Part shown: piece after piece, positions 9,394 to 18,852 of the stretch
Numbering within the stretch: position 1 is the stretch's first letter
How the letters are laid out: every line of letters begins with the position of its first letter
Source of the DNA: Pseudomonas fulva 12-X
GTDB taxonomy: Bacteria; Pseudomonadota; Gammaproteobacteria; Pseudomonadales; Pseudomonadaceae
Direction: 5' to 3'
Length of the DNA stretch: 64,000 bases
Assembly (NCBI RefSeq): GCF_000213805.1
Contig: NC_015556.1
Coordinates: 620,001-684,000 of the forward strand
Made by a program: the position numbers and the translations under genes
Notes under the pieces: model-generated
Told to the model about the DNA's origin: nothing
Seen by the model: only the letters and a program-made list of their open reading frames with translations
Databases searched by the model: none

Positions 9394-10638
9394 TCACTCC
9401 CCGCTCGAGGTTCTGTCGCTGCCGGTAATCGCCAGGGAATGCTCGGTGCCATAACACGGGAAATACAGGCTCACACTGGTGCCTTCGCCCAGCCGACTGG
9501 CCACCGTCAGTTGGCCGTTCATATCGGTGACGAAGCTCTTTACCATGGTCAGGCCCAGGCCGGTGCTCCTGTCGACCGAGCGGGTTGTATAGAAGGGCGC
9601 GAAGATATGCTCCAGCGCTTCCGGCGCGATGCCGATTCCGCTATCCGCTACGCGGATCGCCACGTATCGTCCGGCCTTGAAGTTGGCGTTGTGCTCGGGG
9701 AAGTTGCTGCGGTCGAGATGGGTGTTGAAGGTGCTCAGAGTCAGCTGGCCGCCAGCGGGCATGGCGTCGCGGGCATTGGTCACCAGGTTGATGATGGCGC
9801 TTTCCAGGTGCTGGCGGTTGGCGCGCAGAAAGCTGCTGTCGGTGGCCAGGTCGAGCTGGCAGCTGATCGCCTGGCCCACCTCATTGCCGATCAGTGTGTT
9901 CATGCCCAGCAGCAACTGATTCGGGTCGATGCGCTCCAGGGTTCTGGGCCGCGTGCGGGCGAACAGCAGCAAACCCTCGGCCAGCTCCGTGACCTTGTCG
10001 GTCGCCTCCCGACACAGCGCGTAACGCGCCTGCAACTGCTCGGAGCCGGCCTCACGGATTTCCTTCTCCATCAGCGCCAGGCTCATCGACAGGCTGGTCA
10101 GCTGGTTGGTGAACTCGTGGACCACACCGCCGCCGACCTTGCCGATCTGCTCCATCTTCTGCGCCTGCAGCAGGGCGTTGTGCAAGTTGTTGTGTATCTG
10201 CGCCTGCGCCGCCTGCTGGCGCAGATCCTGGATGCTGTTCATGAAGCCGACCATGTTCCCGTCCTTGTCGAGCAGGGGAACGATGTTGGCGAGAATCGGC
10301 ACCTGGCTGCCGTCACGCCGCTCGACGATCATGCGCAGGTTGGTGATCGGCTTCTTGCTCAGCAGCACCGCCGCCAGCGGCGACTGCTCGAACGGCATAT
10401 GCGCGCCGTCCTCGCTACGCAGGCGATAGGCGCCGGTGTACCTGACCTGCCCCTGGCTGATATCCGGCGCCTCACCCCAGATATCCGCCGCCTTGGCGTT
10501 ATAGGTCGTCAGCTGCCCCGCCGCATTGCACAGGTAAACCCCAACCGGCAGAAACTCGATCAGCTCATGGCCCAGCTTGCGCACGAGCGGCATATCATCA
10601 GGCAACCGCAAACCGGCGCCGAGCGGGTTATCTGCCAT
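9394..10638 (-). CDS. PAS sensor histidine kinase
   Basis: The 414-residue product has a PAS domain (about 25-135, ELIEFLPVGVYLCNAAGQLT), an H-box GGGVVHEFTNQLTSL with the phospho-acceptor histidine, and a HATPase domain with ITNLVTNARDAM-like N-box (IINLVTNARDAMP), ADSGIGIAP and STGLGLTMV. It has no membrane segments and no receiver, so it is a soluble kinase whose response regulator is not adjacent. The H-box variant HEFTNQL departs from the usual HDFNNLL. Its start lies 139 bases before the island-flanking repeat. Confidence 0.88.
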   Translation of the reverse strand: MADNPLGAGLRLPDDMPLVRKLGHELIEFLPVGVYLCNAAGQLTTYNAKAADIWGEAPDISQGQVRYTGAYRLRSEDGAHMPFEQSPLAAVLLSKKPITNLRMIVERRDGSQVPILANIVPLLDKDGNMVGFMNSIQDLRQQAAQAQIHNNLHNALLQAQKMEQIGKVGGGVVHEFTNQLTSLSMSLALMEKEIREAGSEQLQARYALCREATDKVTELAEGLLLFARTRPRTLERIDPNQLLLGMNTLIGNEVGQAISCQLDLATDSSFLRANRQHLESAIINLVTNARDAMPAGGQLTLSTFNTHLDRSNFPEHNANFKAGRYVAIRVADSGIGIAPEALEHIFAPFYTTRSVDRSTGLGLTMVKSFVTDMNGQLTVASRLGEGTSVSLYFPCYGTEHSLAITGSDRTSSGE

Positions 10639-10775
10639 GGTGGCTCCGTTTGGTTGTAGGGCAGTAGGTTAGTCGCTCCGGGTCACAAACGCGACTGAGC
10701 TGCGTTGAGTACTAGGGAGCCTGCAGCGAGAGTTGCAAGAGCGGAGTTTGGACAGAGTTTTTCCATTGCCCGGAG

Positions 10776-10850
10776 ACGACAAGGTCCCGCATTTCTGCGG
10801 CACCTTGTGTTGGATGGTGCCGATATCAAGAGTCGACCCCGGGTCCTACT
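10776..10850. repeat. Degenerate direct repeat of the tRNA-Thr 3' end and terminator (candidate att remnant)
   Basis: This 75-bp stretch matches 13541-13615 at 64 of 75 positions by hand alignment (about 85%). The matched stretch at 13541 covers the terminator and the 3' part of tRNA-Thr. The pair frames a low-GC block, as expected for the two ends of an element integrated at a tRNA gene. No integrase gene is visible between them. Confidence 0.65.
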
Positions 10851-10872
10851 TGCCATGTTGCGTTGGATTGAG

Positions 10873-12024
10873 TTAGTCCCAAGGAAAAGCCTGAACCTCT
10901 CCAACATCAACGTCGTAATCACCTGGTGCTATCTCTACCTCAACGTCCCAATCTTTTGGTTCTGAACCAGCCTGAACATTCGAGCATGTAAGGAACGCTG
11001 AGACTTCTATCTCAACCTCATGTGTGACGGCATCGGAGCCAAGTTGGACTTCGTCTCTATCGATTGAGTCCCATAGATAGGTTGTCACCGAAACCGCAAC
11101 ATCCACCTTAACTAAGGCAGTGACCTCGACTAGCCATGTCGTTGCACTGTCTTCGTCGTTCCAAATCGAGGTTTCCTCTACCAAAAGTTCATGATCGGTA
11201 AGGCTGATGTCACCAACTTCGCCTTCTACGCGTCCGTTGATGTCCGAATAAATTTCTCCGACGCTCCATGACGCGAACCTGACATGGTCCTCAATTGCGT
11301 CACTCAATTGTGAGCGTACGGGTGAGCGACTGTCCTCTATAGCAGCGTGGATCGCTGTCTGGATCTGAGCCGCAACTTCACCAGTTGCGGTGAACAGTGC
11401 AGTCAGTTCATCTAGGGACTTAACACAATAAAGGCGTGGTGATTGAGCTGCGAAAGCTTCCCACCCACCATCCTTAGAAATCACAATTCCGTCAGTGTCA
11501 TTTTCCGCAGCAAAATTTTCGAGTACCAGCAATGCTGCAGCGTCAGGGAACTCAGTTTTTTTGGCTGCATTCAATTCGAAAGGTGGGCTAGATGTGAAAT
11601 ATCTACGAAATAGCTCTTCTAATATACCGTTTCCATCGGTTTGTAAGATTCCACCCCGACACTTAGCTGCATAATCCTCTATTCGCTTCCGAAAGTAGGT
11701 GCTAGATGATGATGTAGGGGACATCGCTGTGAAAAGCTCGCTAATCTGATCCATAGGTAGGGTTGCTTTACGCTTCAGATTATTCAGCGAGCTTTCGAAT
11801 AATTGGACCGATTTGAGGATCGGTTCCATCAGGTGCTTGACCACTTCGTTGGCCACTACATCCGTCAATTGAAGCTCCATGCTTGACGGCAATTGCCGGT
11901 GAAGCTGGTTCAATGCACCTATTTCGAAGTTATAGCCTGCGCTTTGAATCACATCGGTATCGATCGAAAAGAAGCTGATCTCTCCGTTCCATAATTGTGC
12001 TGGGGTCGGCGTTCCTAAAGGCAT
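10873..12024 (-). CDS. PIN-like domain protein, 383 aa, in tRNA-Thr island
   Basis: The N-terminal half has the order of acidic residues expected of a PIN-type nuclease: FFSIDTDVIQ (about 18-27), VVANEVVKHL (about 56-65), a FPDAAALLVL helix (about 160-170) and IVISKDGGWEAF (about 180-192). This resembles the DUF4935 branch of PIN domains. The C-terminal 180 residues are acidic and beta-rich (VEVTALVKVDVAVSV, VEIEVSAFL) with no recognised fold. It has no signal peptide. Base composition is clearly AT-richer than the surrounding chromosome, which indicates transfer. PIN domains typically cut RNA in toxin or defence settings. The membrane gene upstream on the same strand may be a partner. The nuclease assignment is inferred from motif spacing only. 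Confidence 0.6.
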   Translation of the reverse strand: MPLGTPTPAQLWNGEISFFSIDTDVIQSAGYNFEIGALNQLHRQLPSSMELQLTDVVANEVVKHLMEPILKSVQLFESSLNNLKRKATLPMDQISELFTAMSPTSSSSTYFRKRIEDYAAKCRGGILQTDGNGILEELFRRYFTSSPPFELNAAKKTEFPDAAALLVLENFAAENDTDGIVISKDGGWEAFAAQSPRLYCVKSLDELTALFTATGEVAAQIQTAIHAAIEDSRSPVRSQLSDAIEDHVRFASWSVGEIYSDINGRVEGEVGDISLTDHELLVEETSIWNDEDSATTWLVEVTALVKVDVAVSVTTYLWDSIDRDEVQLGSDAVTHEVEIEVSAFLTCSNVQAGSEPKDWDVEVEIAPGDYDVDVGEVQAFPWD

Positions 12025-12085
12025 TTGGGCTGTCCATGCGATTCTTTGCGTAAAACATAGTCGCCTTAAGAGGGCTTGTCAGCAC

Positions 12086-12180
12086 GGTAGGGCGTACTCG
12101 CGAAGCAGTACGCCGTTGTCGTTGTATCAGGATCGATAGGGGTTGGCGGACTGTTCGCTTCGCTCCTGAGTCCGTCCTAC
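12086..12180. repeat. 95-bp dispersed repeat, copy A
   Basis: The element begins GTAGGGCGTACTCGCGAAG and ends TCCTGAGTCCGTCCTAC. Its reverse complement is closely matched at 28031-28125. The ends GTAGGGCG and C(G/C)CCTAC are inverted, which resembles a small non-autonomous mobile repeat. It sits between the two island genes. Confidence 0.75.
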
Positions 12181-12228
12181 AAGCTTCTTCCCCTAAGGGA
12201 TCAGCATTACGGCTAGACGCCGAGGTTT

Positions 12229-13140
12229 TTATGGCTGGTCGCAACTCTTTACTTTGTAGGTATAGGCGAGCTTTTCATCAGGACTGGCGGCAGCTACCCG
12301 CTTCGCGTCGATCAACGCAAATCTTGTACCCTTGTGGGCATTTGGGAAGCAACTGTGGTTGTCCAAGTGAAACGATGCCCATACGATTGCTTTGTTTGCT
12401 TGCCTATCTGTGGCGTAATCCTTAGTGGCAATATCAACGGCATTTAGCGGGATCAATGTTGCGAACGCCAAGCTGACGAACAGCACCATGTATATTTCCG
12501 CTTTGTTGGTACGTAACGGTGAGTTCTTGTCGCCTAGCATAAAGAAGCGAAGCCGTTGCTGCTCCTTAGTCTCATCTGTAAATACGTGCCATATCCAAAG
12601 AATACCGGCAACTGCGTAGATGGGAAGTAAAGTCCATGAGAGTGCAAACGCGCATACAAAGGGTAAAAACAATATTGTGAGCGCGCGCTGAGCTGCATTT
12701 ATTTCCGTGCCGACGATGCCGAGCTCATTTGCGATGAATGCATCGGCATAAACGCTTGAGATATAGACCAATAATAACGCTATTAAGCTACCAATCCACT
12801 TGAATGTGGCTGGGCTGAGCTCATAGATTGTGCTGGCGCGCAGCATTATGACCGCGAGGACTAAGGTGGAACTGACCACCGATGTAAACACAGTACCTAC
12901 TATCCAGCCAGCTGCTCTGCCTCCTGCGCCGTTGTAGCCCGCGATAATAATCAGCACTGAAATACTAACCAAGACTGCTCCCGCAGCGTAAGTTTCAGGT
13001 TTAAGTGACTTGGCTTTACCGGTGAGTCTATTTCCATGAGTGGTTGTAATTAGCCCATGTTTGGTAGCCGCCAAAATTAACCCCCCGCTTAAAGCCGGCA
13101 GAACCATGTAAATGATGAATACCACGTACAGTGCTAGCAT
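12229..13140 (-). CDS. Multi-pass membrane protein of unknown function, in tRNA-Thr island
   Basis: The 303-residue product (MLALYVVFIIYMVLPALSGG) has about seven hydrophobic segments and a C-terminal polar domain of about 75 residues. The start at 13140 is preferred because AGAAGGAC lies upstream; an open frame extends to 13176. It is AT-rich compared with neighbours. It lies upstream of and co-oriented with the PIN-like gene, separated by 204 bases containing a dispersed repeat, so co-transcription is uncertain. No family is recognised. Confidence 0.6.
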   Translation of the reverse strand: MLALYVVFIIYMVLPALSGGLILAATKHGLITTTHGNRLTGKAKSLKPETYAAGAVLVSISVLIIIAGYNGAGGRAAGWIVGTVFTSVVSSTLVLAVIMLRASTIYELSPATFKWIGSLIALLLVYISSVYADAFIANELGIVGTEINAAQRALTILFLPFVCAFALSWTLLPIYAVAGILWIWHVFTDETKEQQRLRFFMLGDKNSPLRTNKAEIYMVLFVSLAFATLIPLNAVDIATKDYATDRQANKAIVWASFHLDNHSCFPNAHKGTRFALIDAKRVAAASPDEKLAYTYKVKSCDQP

Positions 13141-13196
13141 GTAGAAGTCCTTCTCTAAATCTAAAAAGCTGCACATTCTAAGCGCTCAGCAATATT

Positions 13197-13395
13197 TCGG
13201 CACTGCCAGAACAGCTGAACGCCCTCGTCACGCCGCGTTGGTCACGTGTGGTTCTCGCTAATCTCATCTAGGAGCCGCAACCACTTCGCGTTGTCGCCTT
13301 CGGCGCGGACTAGTTCCGCTGATCGGTTTTTTGCGCTACGGGGAAGTTGATAACTCGCTGAACTCGGGTCTCGACCAGTTTGCTGGTGCTGGGAG
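13197..13395 (-). pseudogene. Decayed DUF1654 copy
   Basis: The segment GCCAGAACAGCTGAACGCC and the following CGCCTTCGGCGCGG blocks align with the intact DUF1654 gene at 9101-9337, with many substitutions, small indels and in-frame stops (for example ATCTCATCTAGGAGC against ATTTCATCGAGCAAA). No open frame covers it. It lies just inside the island next to the tRNA-side repeat, so it may be an old duplicate of the gene on the other side of the island. Confidence 0.65.
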
Positions 13396-13540
13396 CGGAT
13401 GCCGCCTAGAAATTACCCCTTGCCCGAGTCCAAGGAATCGCCGGCCATGTTTTGGCCTGATGCATGATGTCCGGGGGGAGGAAAGAATTACTCAAGCGCC
13501 ACCCTTGCCCTGTTACGTCGCTTGTTACGTGGAGGCAGAA

Positions 13541-13655
<115 letters not shown>

Positions 13656-13947
13656 TTTTGAGGGCCGCCATTATATCGATTCGTTTGCATGAGTAAAGCG
13701 GCGCGAGGCAGCTTTTTTACGGCTATTTCAGCCGCTCTGGCTGGGGCTTATGCACAAATGGGTAGCGGCTAGAGGCTTTTTAGAGAATTTCTACGCAGCC
13801 TTTCACAGTTTTTGCAAGTGATTGTCCTGTATAGCTTTTTATTGATGGTCAAAAAGTGATCAGCTTTTGCCGCGCGCTATGGGGGCTGACCTGGCGTGGT
13901 TTGCTCAGCTTCTGTGAACAGAGTTATCCACAGATTGTGTGTGCAAC

Positions 13948-15177
13948 TCAGGGGCGCTCGGCGAGCAGCAGCAGGTTGCGTGGGGTCAGGTGCGCGGCGC
14001 AGAACTGGCCGAGGCGCACGTCGTAGCCTTGTTCCTGAAGGTAGAGGGCGCGGTCGAGAACCAGCCAGAGCTCCAGTGGGCGGCGGAACAGGCCGCGCAC
14101 CAACTCCAGATTGCGCACCTCGGCCAGGCGTTGCCAGCCGGCTGCTTCCAGACGCTGCCAGTCGTGCTCGCCAACAGCTGGCAGTTGTTTGAGTTCGGCA
14201 AGGTCGCGGCAGTAGCTAGCGAAGGGCTTCTTTAGCCAGGAGGGCGGCAGCGAGGGCGTGGGCAGGTAAGCGTCGACGCCGCGCAGCTCGCGCTGCAGCA
14301 GGTCGAAGGCCAGGCGCCAGGCCATGGACTGATCACGCTGCTGGCGCACGCGGTTGCCGGCGGTCATGGTTTCGCTCATGGGCAGGGCCAGGTCGTCCAG
14401 CGAAAGGTGCAGCAGCGAGCCCTGTGCGGCTGTGGATAACGGCTGGTAGTCGGCTGCCGCCACGCGGTTGTAGCAGCAGGGCGCGATCGCCAACTGGCGG
14501 CAGCCCGCAGCGCTGGCCAGGCGCATCAGCCGTACGTGCAGGTCGCCGCAGGCGTGCAGGGCGACGGGGGTTTGTTCGGCGTGCAGCTGGGCGGCGGCGC
14601 CTTCGGCGAGTACGTCCTGTTTTATATGTTGGGCGGTTATCCCCAGGCGCTGGCTCAGTTCTGCGCCGCTGGTTACGAGTGCCGGATCGTATTCCAGGCA
14701 GGTCAGCTTCTGGCCGCCGTGGGCGAGTACGCGGCCGAGGTGGCCCTTGCCGGCGCACCAGTCCAGCCAGTGCTGTGGTGGTCGGGCGAAGCTCAGGCTG
14801 TCGCCGAACGCGCGTATCTGCTGCCATTTGCGACCGGGAACGTCCACCGAGAAGCGCGGTGGCAGGTCGGCCGACGCTTGCTGAGGCAGGTTGCTGACTT
14901 GGCTCAGGCGCTCGGCCTGCAGAGCCAGTTCGGGGAAGGGCGCCGGTGCATCGCTCAGTGCCGTCGGCTGGTTGTGGCTAGCCTCGGCCTGCTCCAGGGT
15001 GCGGCTGCGCAGCCAGGCGGCCAGTTCGGCATGCTGGTTTTCCCAGGGCAGAGTCCGGTGGGTGAATGGCCGGGGTTTCCAAAGCGTTTGATGGGCGACG
15101 AGAAAGGCGTCCAGCGTCTGGAAGCGCTGGAGCAGGGCGTCGCCGCTGAGTGGTGGGAGAGAGTCTGCTGAGGTCAT
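13948..15177 (-). CDS. SAM-dependent methyltransferase, 409 aa
   Basis: A SAM-binding motif I (WLDWCAGKGHLGRVLA, about 138-153) is followed by an acidic post-I residue (CLEYDPALV) and the motifs HACGDLH (about 208) and APCCYNRV (about 231). This arrangement is characteristic of a family of proteobacterial methyltransferases related to METTL25/RlmA-like proteins that may act on RNA, but the substrate is not known. The N-terminal 130 residues have no recognised domain. It has no signal peptide. It is followed downstream on the opposite side by the tRNA gene after 292 bases with nothing notable except one isolated DnaA-like TTATCCACA. Confidence 0.75.
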   Translation of the reverse strand: MTSADSLPPLSGDALLQRFQTLDAFLVAHQTLWKPRPFTHRTLPWENQHAELAAWLRSRTLEQAEASHNQPTALSDAPAPFPELALQAERLSQVSNLPQQASADLPPRFSVDVPGRKWQQIRAFGDSLSFARPPQHWLDWCAGKGHLGRVLAHGGQKLTCLEYDPALVTSGAELSQRLGITAQHIKQDVLAEGAAAQLHAEQTPVALHACGDLHVRLMRLASAAGCRQLAIAPCCYNRVAAADYQPLSTAAQGSLLHLSLDDLALPMSETMTAGNRVRQQRDQSMAWRLAFDLLQRELRGVDAYLPTPSLPPSWLKKPFASYCRDLAELKQLPAVGEHDWQRLEAAGWQRLAEVRNLELVRGLFRRPLELWLVLDRALYLQEQGYDVRLGQFCAAHLTPRNLLLLAERP

Positions 15178-15213
15178 GAGAAACAGCGACGGGGCTTGCG
15201 CCCCGTCTTATTC

Positions 15214-15903
15214 CTAGCGGCCCTGGCAGGCGTCGACGCGCAGCCAGCGTTCCAGCAGTTTGAAGGCGTTGATCAGCACGAAGGTGATCAGCAGGTAGAA
15301 CACCCCGGCAGCGAAGAAACCCTCGACCGGCAGGTAGGTGCGCGCATTCATGGTGCGCGCCATGCCGGTCAGCTCGAGCAGGGTCACGGTGCTGGCCAGG
15401 GCGCTGGCCTTGAGCATCAGGATCACTTCGTTGCTGTAGGCCGGCAGGCCGATGCGCGCCGCCCGTGGCAGCACGATGTGCAGCATGGCCTGCGCCCGCG
15501 ACATGCCCAGCGCCCGCGCCGCTTCGATCTCACCCGGCGGTACGGACTGGATGGCGCCACGCAGAATCTCGGCGATGTAGGCGGTGGTGTGCAGGGTCAT
15601 GGTGATCACCGCGCACCAGTACGGGTCGCGCAGGTACGGCCACAATGGGCCCTGGCGCACGGCGTCGAACTGCGCCAGGCCGTAGTAGACCAGGAACAGC
15701 TGCACCAGCAGCGGTGTGCCGCGGAAGAAGAAGATGTAGCCATAGGGCATGGCGCGCACGTACCAGTGGCGCGAGGCGCGGGCGATGCCCATGGGGATGG
15801 CCAGGATCAGGCCGGTGACGACCGCCACGGCGACCAGTTCGATGGTCAGCAGAGCGCCTTGGGCCAGGCGCGGCAGCCAGGTGATGATGACGTCCCAGTT
15901 CAT
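15214..15903 (-). CDS. Basic amino-acid ABC transporter permease (HisM/ArtM type)
   Basis: This 229-residue inner-membrane protein has the polar amino-acid permease signature including the EAA loop region (EIEAARALGMSRAQAMLHIV). It forms the channel with the neighbouring HisQ-type subunit. Its ATG overlaps the stop of that gene by 4 bases. It is the last gene of a four-gene operon (ATPase, binding protein, permease, permease). A lysine/arginine/ornithine/histidine substrate is inferred from the binding protein. Confidence 0.9.
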   Translation of the reverse strand: MNWDVIITWLPRLAQGALLTIELVAVAVVTGLILAIPMGIARASRHWYVRAMPYGYIFFFRGTPLLVQLFLVYYGLAQFDAVRQGPLWPYLRDPYWCAVITMTLHTTAYIAEILRGAIQSVPPGEIEAARALGMSRAQAMLHIVLPRAARIGLPAYSNEVILMLKASALASTVTLLELTGMARTMNARTYLPVEGFFAAGVFYLLITFVLINAFKLLERWLRVDACQGR

Positions 15904-16595
15904 GCCTCACTCCGCTTGAAGCCGCGGCTGGCACGCTTCTCGAGGAAGTGCAGGCCAATCATGGCGATGATGGTCAGGCCCAGGTAGATGAACGCGGCGA
16001 CCATGTAAAAGGTGAAGGGCTCCTTGCTGGCGGTCACGGCGATCTGCGACCGGCGCATCAGCTCGTTGAGGCCGATGACCGATACCAGGGCGGTGTCCTT
16101 CATCAGGATCATGAACAGGTTGCCCAGGCCGGGCAGGGCGATGCGCCACATCTGCGGCATCACCACGCGCCACAGAATGCGGCCCTTGGACAGGCCGAGG
16201 GCCTGGCCGGCTTCACGGTGGCCCTTGGGGATGGCCAGGATCGCGCCGCGAAACACTTCGGTGGCGTAGGCGCCGAAGCACAGGCCCAGGGCAATGACGC
16301 CGGCGGCGAAGGGCGACAGCTCGAGGCTCTCGACGCCGAGCAGTTCGGCGAGGCCGCGCATCAGCCCCACGGTGCCGAAATAGATGAGCAGTACCCAGAG
16401 CAGTTCGGGCACGCCGCGAACCAGAGTCGAATAGGTGCCGCCAAGCCACTGCAGCGGCTTGTAGGGCGAAGTCTTGGCGAAGGCGCCGAGCAGGCCGAGC
16501 ACCAGACCGAGGCACAGGGCGCTGAGCGCCAGTTGCACGGTCATCAGGGTGCCGGCGGCCAGGGCCGGGCCGAATCCGGAAAGATCGAAATTCAT
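15900..16595 (-). CDS. Basic amino-acid ABC transporter permease (HisQ/ArtQ type)
   Basis: The 231-residue membrane protein has about five hydrophobic segments and the EAA-type loop REAGQALGLSKGRILWRVV. It pairs with the HisM-type subunit encoded directly downstream. The start at 16595 follows TTTGAGTTTCC, a weak ribosome site, 46 bases after the binding-protein gene. Confidence 0.9.
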   Translation of the reverse strand: MNFDLSGFGPALAAGTLMTVQLALSALCLGLVLGLLGAFAKTSPYKPLQWLGGTYSTLVRGVPELLWVLLIYFGTVGLMRGLAELLGVESLELSPFAAGVIALGLCFGAYATEVFRGAILAIPKGHREAGQALGLSKGRILWRVVMPQMWRIALPGLGNLFMILMKDTALVSVIGLNELMRRSQIAVTASKEPFTFYMVAAFIYLGLTIIAMIGLHFLEKRASRGFKRSEA

Positions 16596-16641
16596 GGAAA
16601 CTCAAAGGCCCGCGCCGCCAGTGGCGACGCGGGCAGGCTGC

Positions 16642-17394
16642 TTAGTAGATGCTGAAGGGGAAGTACTTGTCGTTGATCTTCTTGTAGGTGCCGTCGGCAA
16701 CGATTTCCTCGAGGGCCTTGTTCAGACGCTCGCGCAGCGGGTCACCCTTGCGCACGGCGATGCCGATCTTGTCGTTGTCGAATACCGGGTCGCCCTTGAA
16801 TTCGAAGTCCTTGCCGGCGTCGCTCTTGAGCCATTCCCAGTTCACGAAGGTGTCGGCCAGCACGCCGTCGACGCGGCCGGAGGCCAGGTCCAGGTAGGCG
16901 TTTTCCTGGGTGTCGTAGAGTTTCACGTCCACCACGCCGCCCATGTTGTCTTCCAGCCAGGTACCGGCGATGGTCGCGCGCTGGGCACCGATGACCTTGC
17001 CTTTGAGGCTGGCCTTGTCGGTCTTGAAGTCAGCGCTTTTCGGGGCGATGAACTGCAGCTTGTTGGTGTAGTACGGGTTGGTGAAGTCCACGGCCTGCTT
17101 GCGCTCGTCGGTGATCGACATGGAGGCGATCAGGAAGTCGAACTTCTTGGCGTTCAGGGCCGGGATGATGCCGTCCCAGTCGGAGGTGACCACTTCGCAC
17201 TCGGCTCTCATCTTGGCGCACAGGGCCTGGCCGATTTCCACGTCGAAGCCGCCGACCTGGCCGCTGGCGTCGATGAGGTTGAAGGGTGGGTAGGCGCCTT
17301 CGGTGCCGATCTTCAGTTTGTCAGCAGCGACGGCACTGGTGCCGAAAGCCAGAGTGGCGGCAGCTGCCAGCAGAATCTTCTTATAGCTATGCAT
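16642..17394 (-). CDS. Periplasmic lysine/arginine/ornithine-type binding protein
   Basis: The 250-residue product has a signal peptide (MHSYKKILLAAAATLAFGTSAVA region, cleavage after AVAAD-like site) and the family 3 solute-binding fold beginning KIGTEGAYPPFNLID, with DGIIPALNAKKFDFLIASMS. These match the HisJ/ArgT/AotJ group, which bind basic amino acids in the periplasm and deliver them to the HisQM-type permease. It lies between the ATPase and permease genes, 17 and 46 bases away. Confidence 0.9.
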   Translation of the reverse strand: MHSYKKILLAAAATLAFGTSAVAADKLKIGTEGAYPPFNLIDASGQVGGFDVEIGQALCAKMRAECEVVTSDWDGIIPALNAKKFDFLIASMSITDERKQAVDFTNPYYTNKLQFIAPKSADFKTDKASLKGKVIGAQRATIAGTWLEDNMGGVVDVKLYDTQENAYLDLASGRVDGVLADTFVNWEWLKSDAGKDFEFKGDPVFDNDKIGIAVRKGDPLRERLNKALEEIVADGTYKKINDKYFPFSIY

Positions 17395-17411
17395 GCGTGA
17401 TTGCTCCGTGT

Positions 17412-18188
17412 TTAACGATTGCTGGACATGAATTGTTTGCAGCGCGCCGACGTCGGGTTGTCGAACACCTGGTCGGGCGTGCCCTGTTCCTCGACCACGC
17501 CCTGGTGCAGGAATACCACCTGGCTGGAAACCTGGCGAGCGAAGCTCATCTCGTGGGTCACCAGCAGCATGGTCCGGCCTTCTTCGGCGAGCGCGCGGAT
17601 CACAGTAAGCACTTCTTGTACCATTTCCGGGTCGAGGGCCGAAGTCGGTTCGTCGAACAGGATCACCTTGGGCTGCATCGCCAGGGTGCGGGCGATGGCC
17701 GCACGCTGCTGCTGGCCACCGGAAAGCTGATTGGGGTAGACGTGGCGCTTGTCGGCGATGCCAACCTTGGCCAGCAGCGCCTCGGCGATCTCGCGGGCTT
17801 CGGCCTTGCTCTTGCCGAGCACGCGGCGTGGCGCTTCGGTGATGTTGTCCAGCACGGTCATGTGCGGCCAGAGGTTGAAGTTCTGGAACACGAAGCCGAT
17901 TTCGCTGCGCAGGCGGTTGATCTGGCGGTTGTCGGCGGCGATCAGCTCGCCGTTCTTCTGCGCCTTGAGCTTGAGCTCTTCGCCGGCCACGAGGATCTGG
18001 CCCTGATGGGGATTTTCCAGCAGGTTGATGCAGCGCAGGAAGGTCGATTTACCCGAGCCGGACGAGCCGAGAATGGAGATCACGTCACCGTCGCGTGCCG
18101 TGAGGGAAATGCCTTTGAGCACTTCGAGGTCGCCATAGCGTTTGTGCAGATTGCGGATTTCCAGCGCGGGCGTGGCCTCAGCCATCAA
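17412..18188 (-). CDS. Amino-acid ABC transporter ATP-binding protein (HisP type)
   Basis: The 258-residue ATPase has Walker A (GSSGSGKST), the ABC signature LSGGQQQR, Walker B (VILFDEPTSALDPE) and the switch histidine (LVTHEM). The near-complete match to HisP-type proteins and the linked binding protein and permeases make this a basic amino-acid uptake system. It is the first gene of the operon, with AAGAGGAC upstream of the ATG at 18188. The 268 bases before it, up to the next gene, hold no recognised site. Confidence 0.93.
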   Translation of the reverse strand: MMAEATPALEIRNLHKRYGDLEVLKGISLTARDGDVISILGSSGSGKSTFLRCINLLENPHQGQILVAGEELKLKAQKNGELIAADNRQINRLRSEIGFVFQNFNLWPHMTVLDNITEAPRRVLGKSKAEAREIAEALLAKVGIADKRHVYPNQLSGGQQQRAAIARTLAMQPKVILFDEPTSALDPEMVQEVLTVIRALAEEGRTMLLVTHEMSFARQVSSQVVFLHQGVVEEQGTPDQVFDNPTSARCKQFMSSNR

Positions 18189-18456
18189 GCAGTCCTCTTA
18201 ATTCTTGTGCGGATGGAATCCGTGTTCGGCGGGGCTGTGGGCAGCAAACCTAGCATAGGCCCCAGGGGGCGCCAAGGTCGTTGCTGGCCCGTTGCCGTCA
18301 CGGTCGCAGGGTTGTCGCATCATCGCAGGCTGTTGTCGCCACGCCGCAAAAACGCGGGCAAGCAGGCTGCAGAGTGAAAAAGACGCGCACCCTACTCATA
18401 TCCGCCTCGCAATTCCAGTGCCAGCCAGCGATTTGGCCGATCCGGGGCCAAGCCTG

Positions 18457-18852
18457 TCAGTTGCCGAGCATGCTCTGCACCTTGTCTCGCAGGGCATCGA
18501 GCGAGAAGGGTTTGCCGATGATCGAGGTGCGGTTGGCCGGCTCGCTCTTGTCGATCTCGACGCTTTCGGCGTAACCGCTGGCGTACAGCACTTTCAGGTC
18601 GGGGCGCAGCTGGCGCGCCGCCACGGCCAGTTCCTGGCCGCTCATGCCGGGCAGGCCGATGTCGGTCATCAGCAGGTCGATGGGCTCGTCGCTACGCAGG
18701 ATCTGCAACGCCTGCTGCGCTTCGCCCGCTTCGGTCACGCGGTAGTCGAGCTCTTCGAGCACTTCCACGGTAAGCATGCGCACCACGTCGGAATCTTCCA
18801 CGAGCAGGATGCGCTGGCCGGCGGTCGATGCGCCTGGAGCTAGGTCTGACAA
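18457..18852 (-). CDS. Single-domain response regulator (receiver only)
   Basis: The 131-residue protein is a lone receiver domain: acidic pair VEDSD, phospho-acceptor MTDIGLPGMSG, switch residues ASGY and the lysine in IIGKPFS. It has no output domain. It is divergent from the large hybrid kinase gene, suggesting it works as a phosphate shuttle or decoy in that signalling cluster. Confidence 0.88.
   Translation of the reverse strand: MSDLAPGASTAGQRILLVEDSDVVRMLTVEVLEELDYRVTEAGEAQQALQILRSDEPIDLLMTDIGLPGMSGQELAVAARQLRPDLKVLYASGYAESVEIDKSEPANRTSIIGKPFSLDALRDKVQSMLGN

Noticed and set aside
13924..13932. DnaA-like box TTATCCACA
   Set aside because: A single copy without clustering or AT-rich unwinding region; not evidence for an origin.
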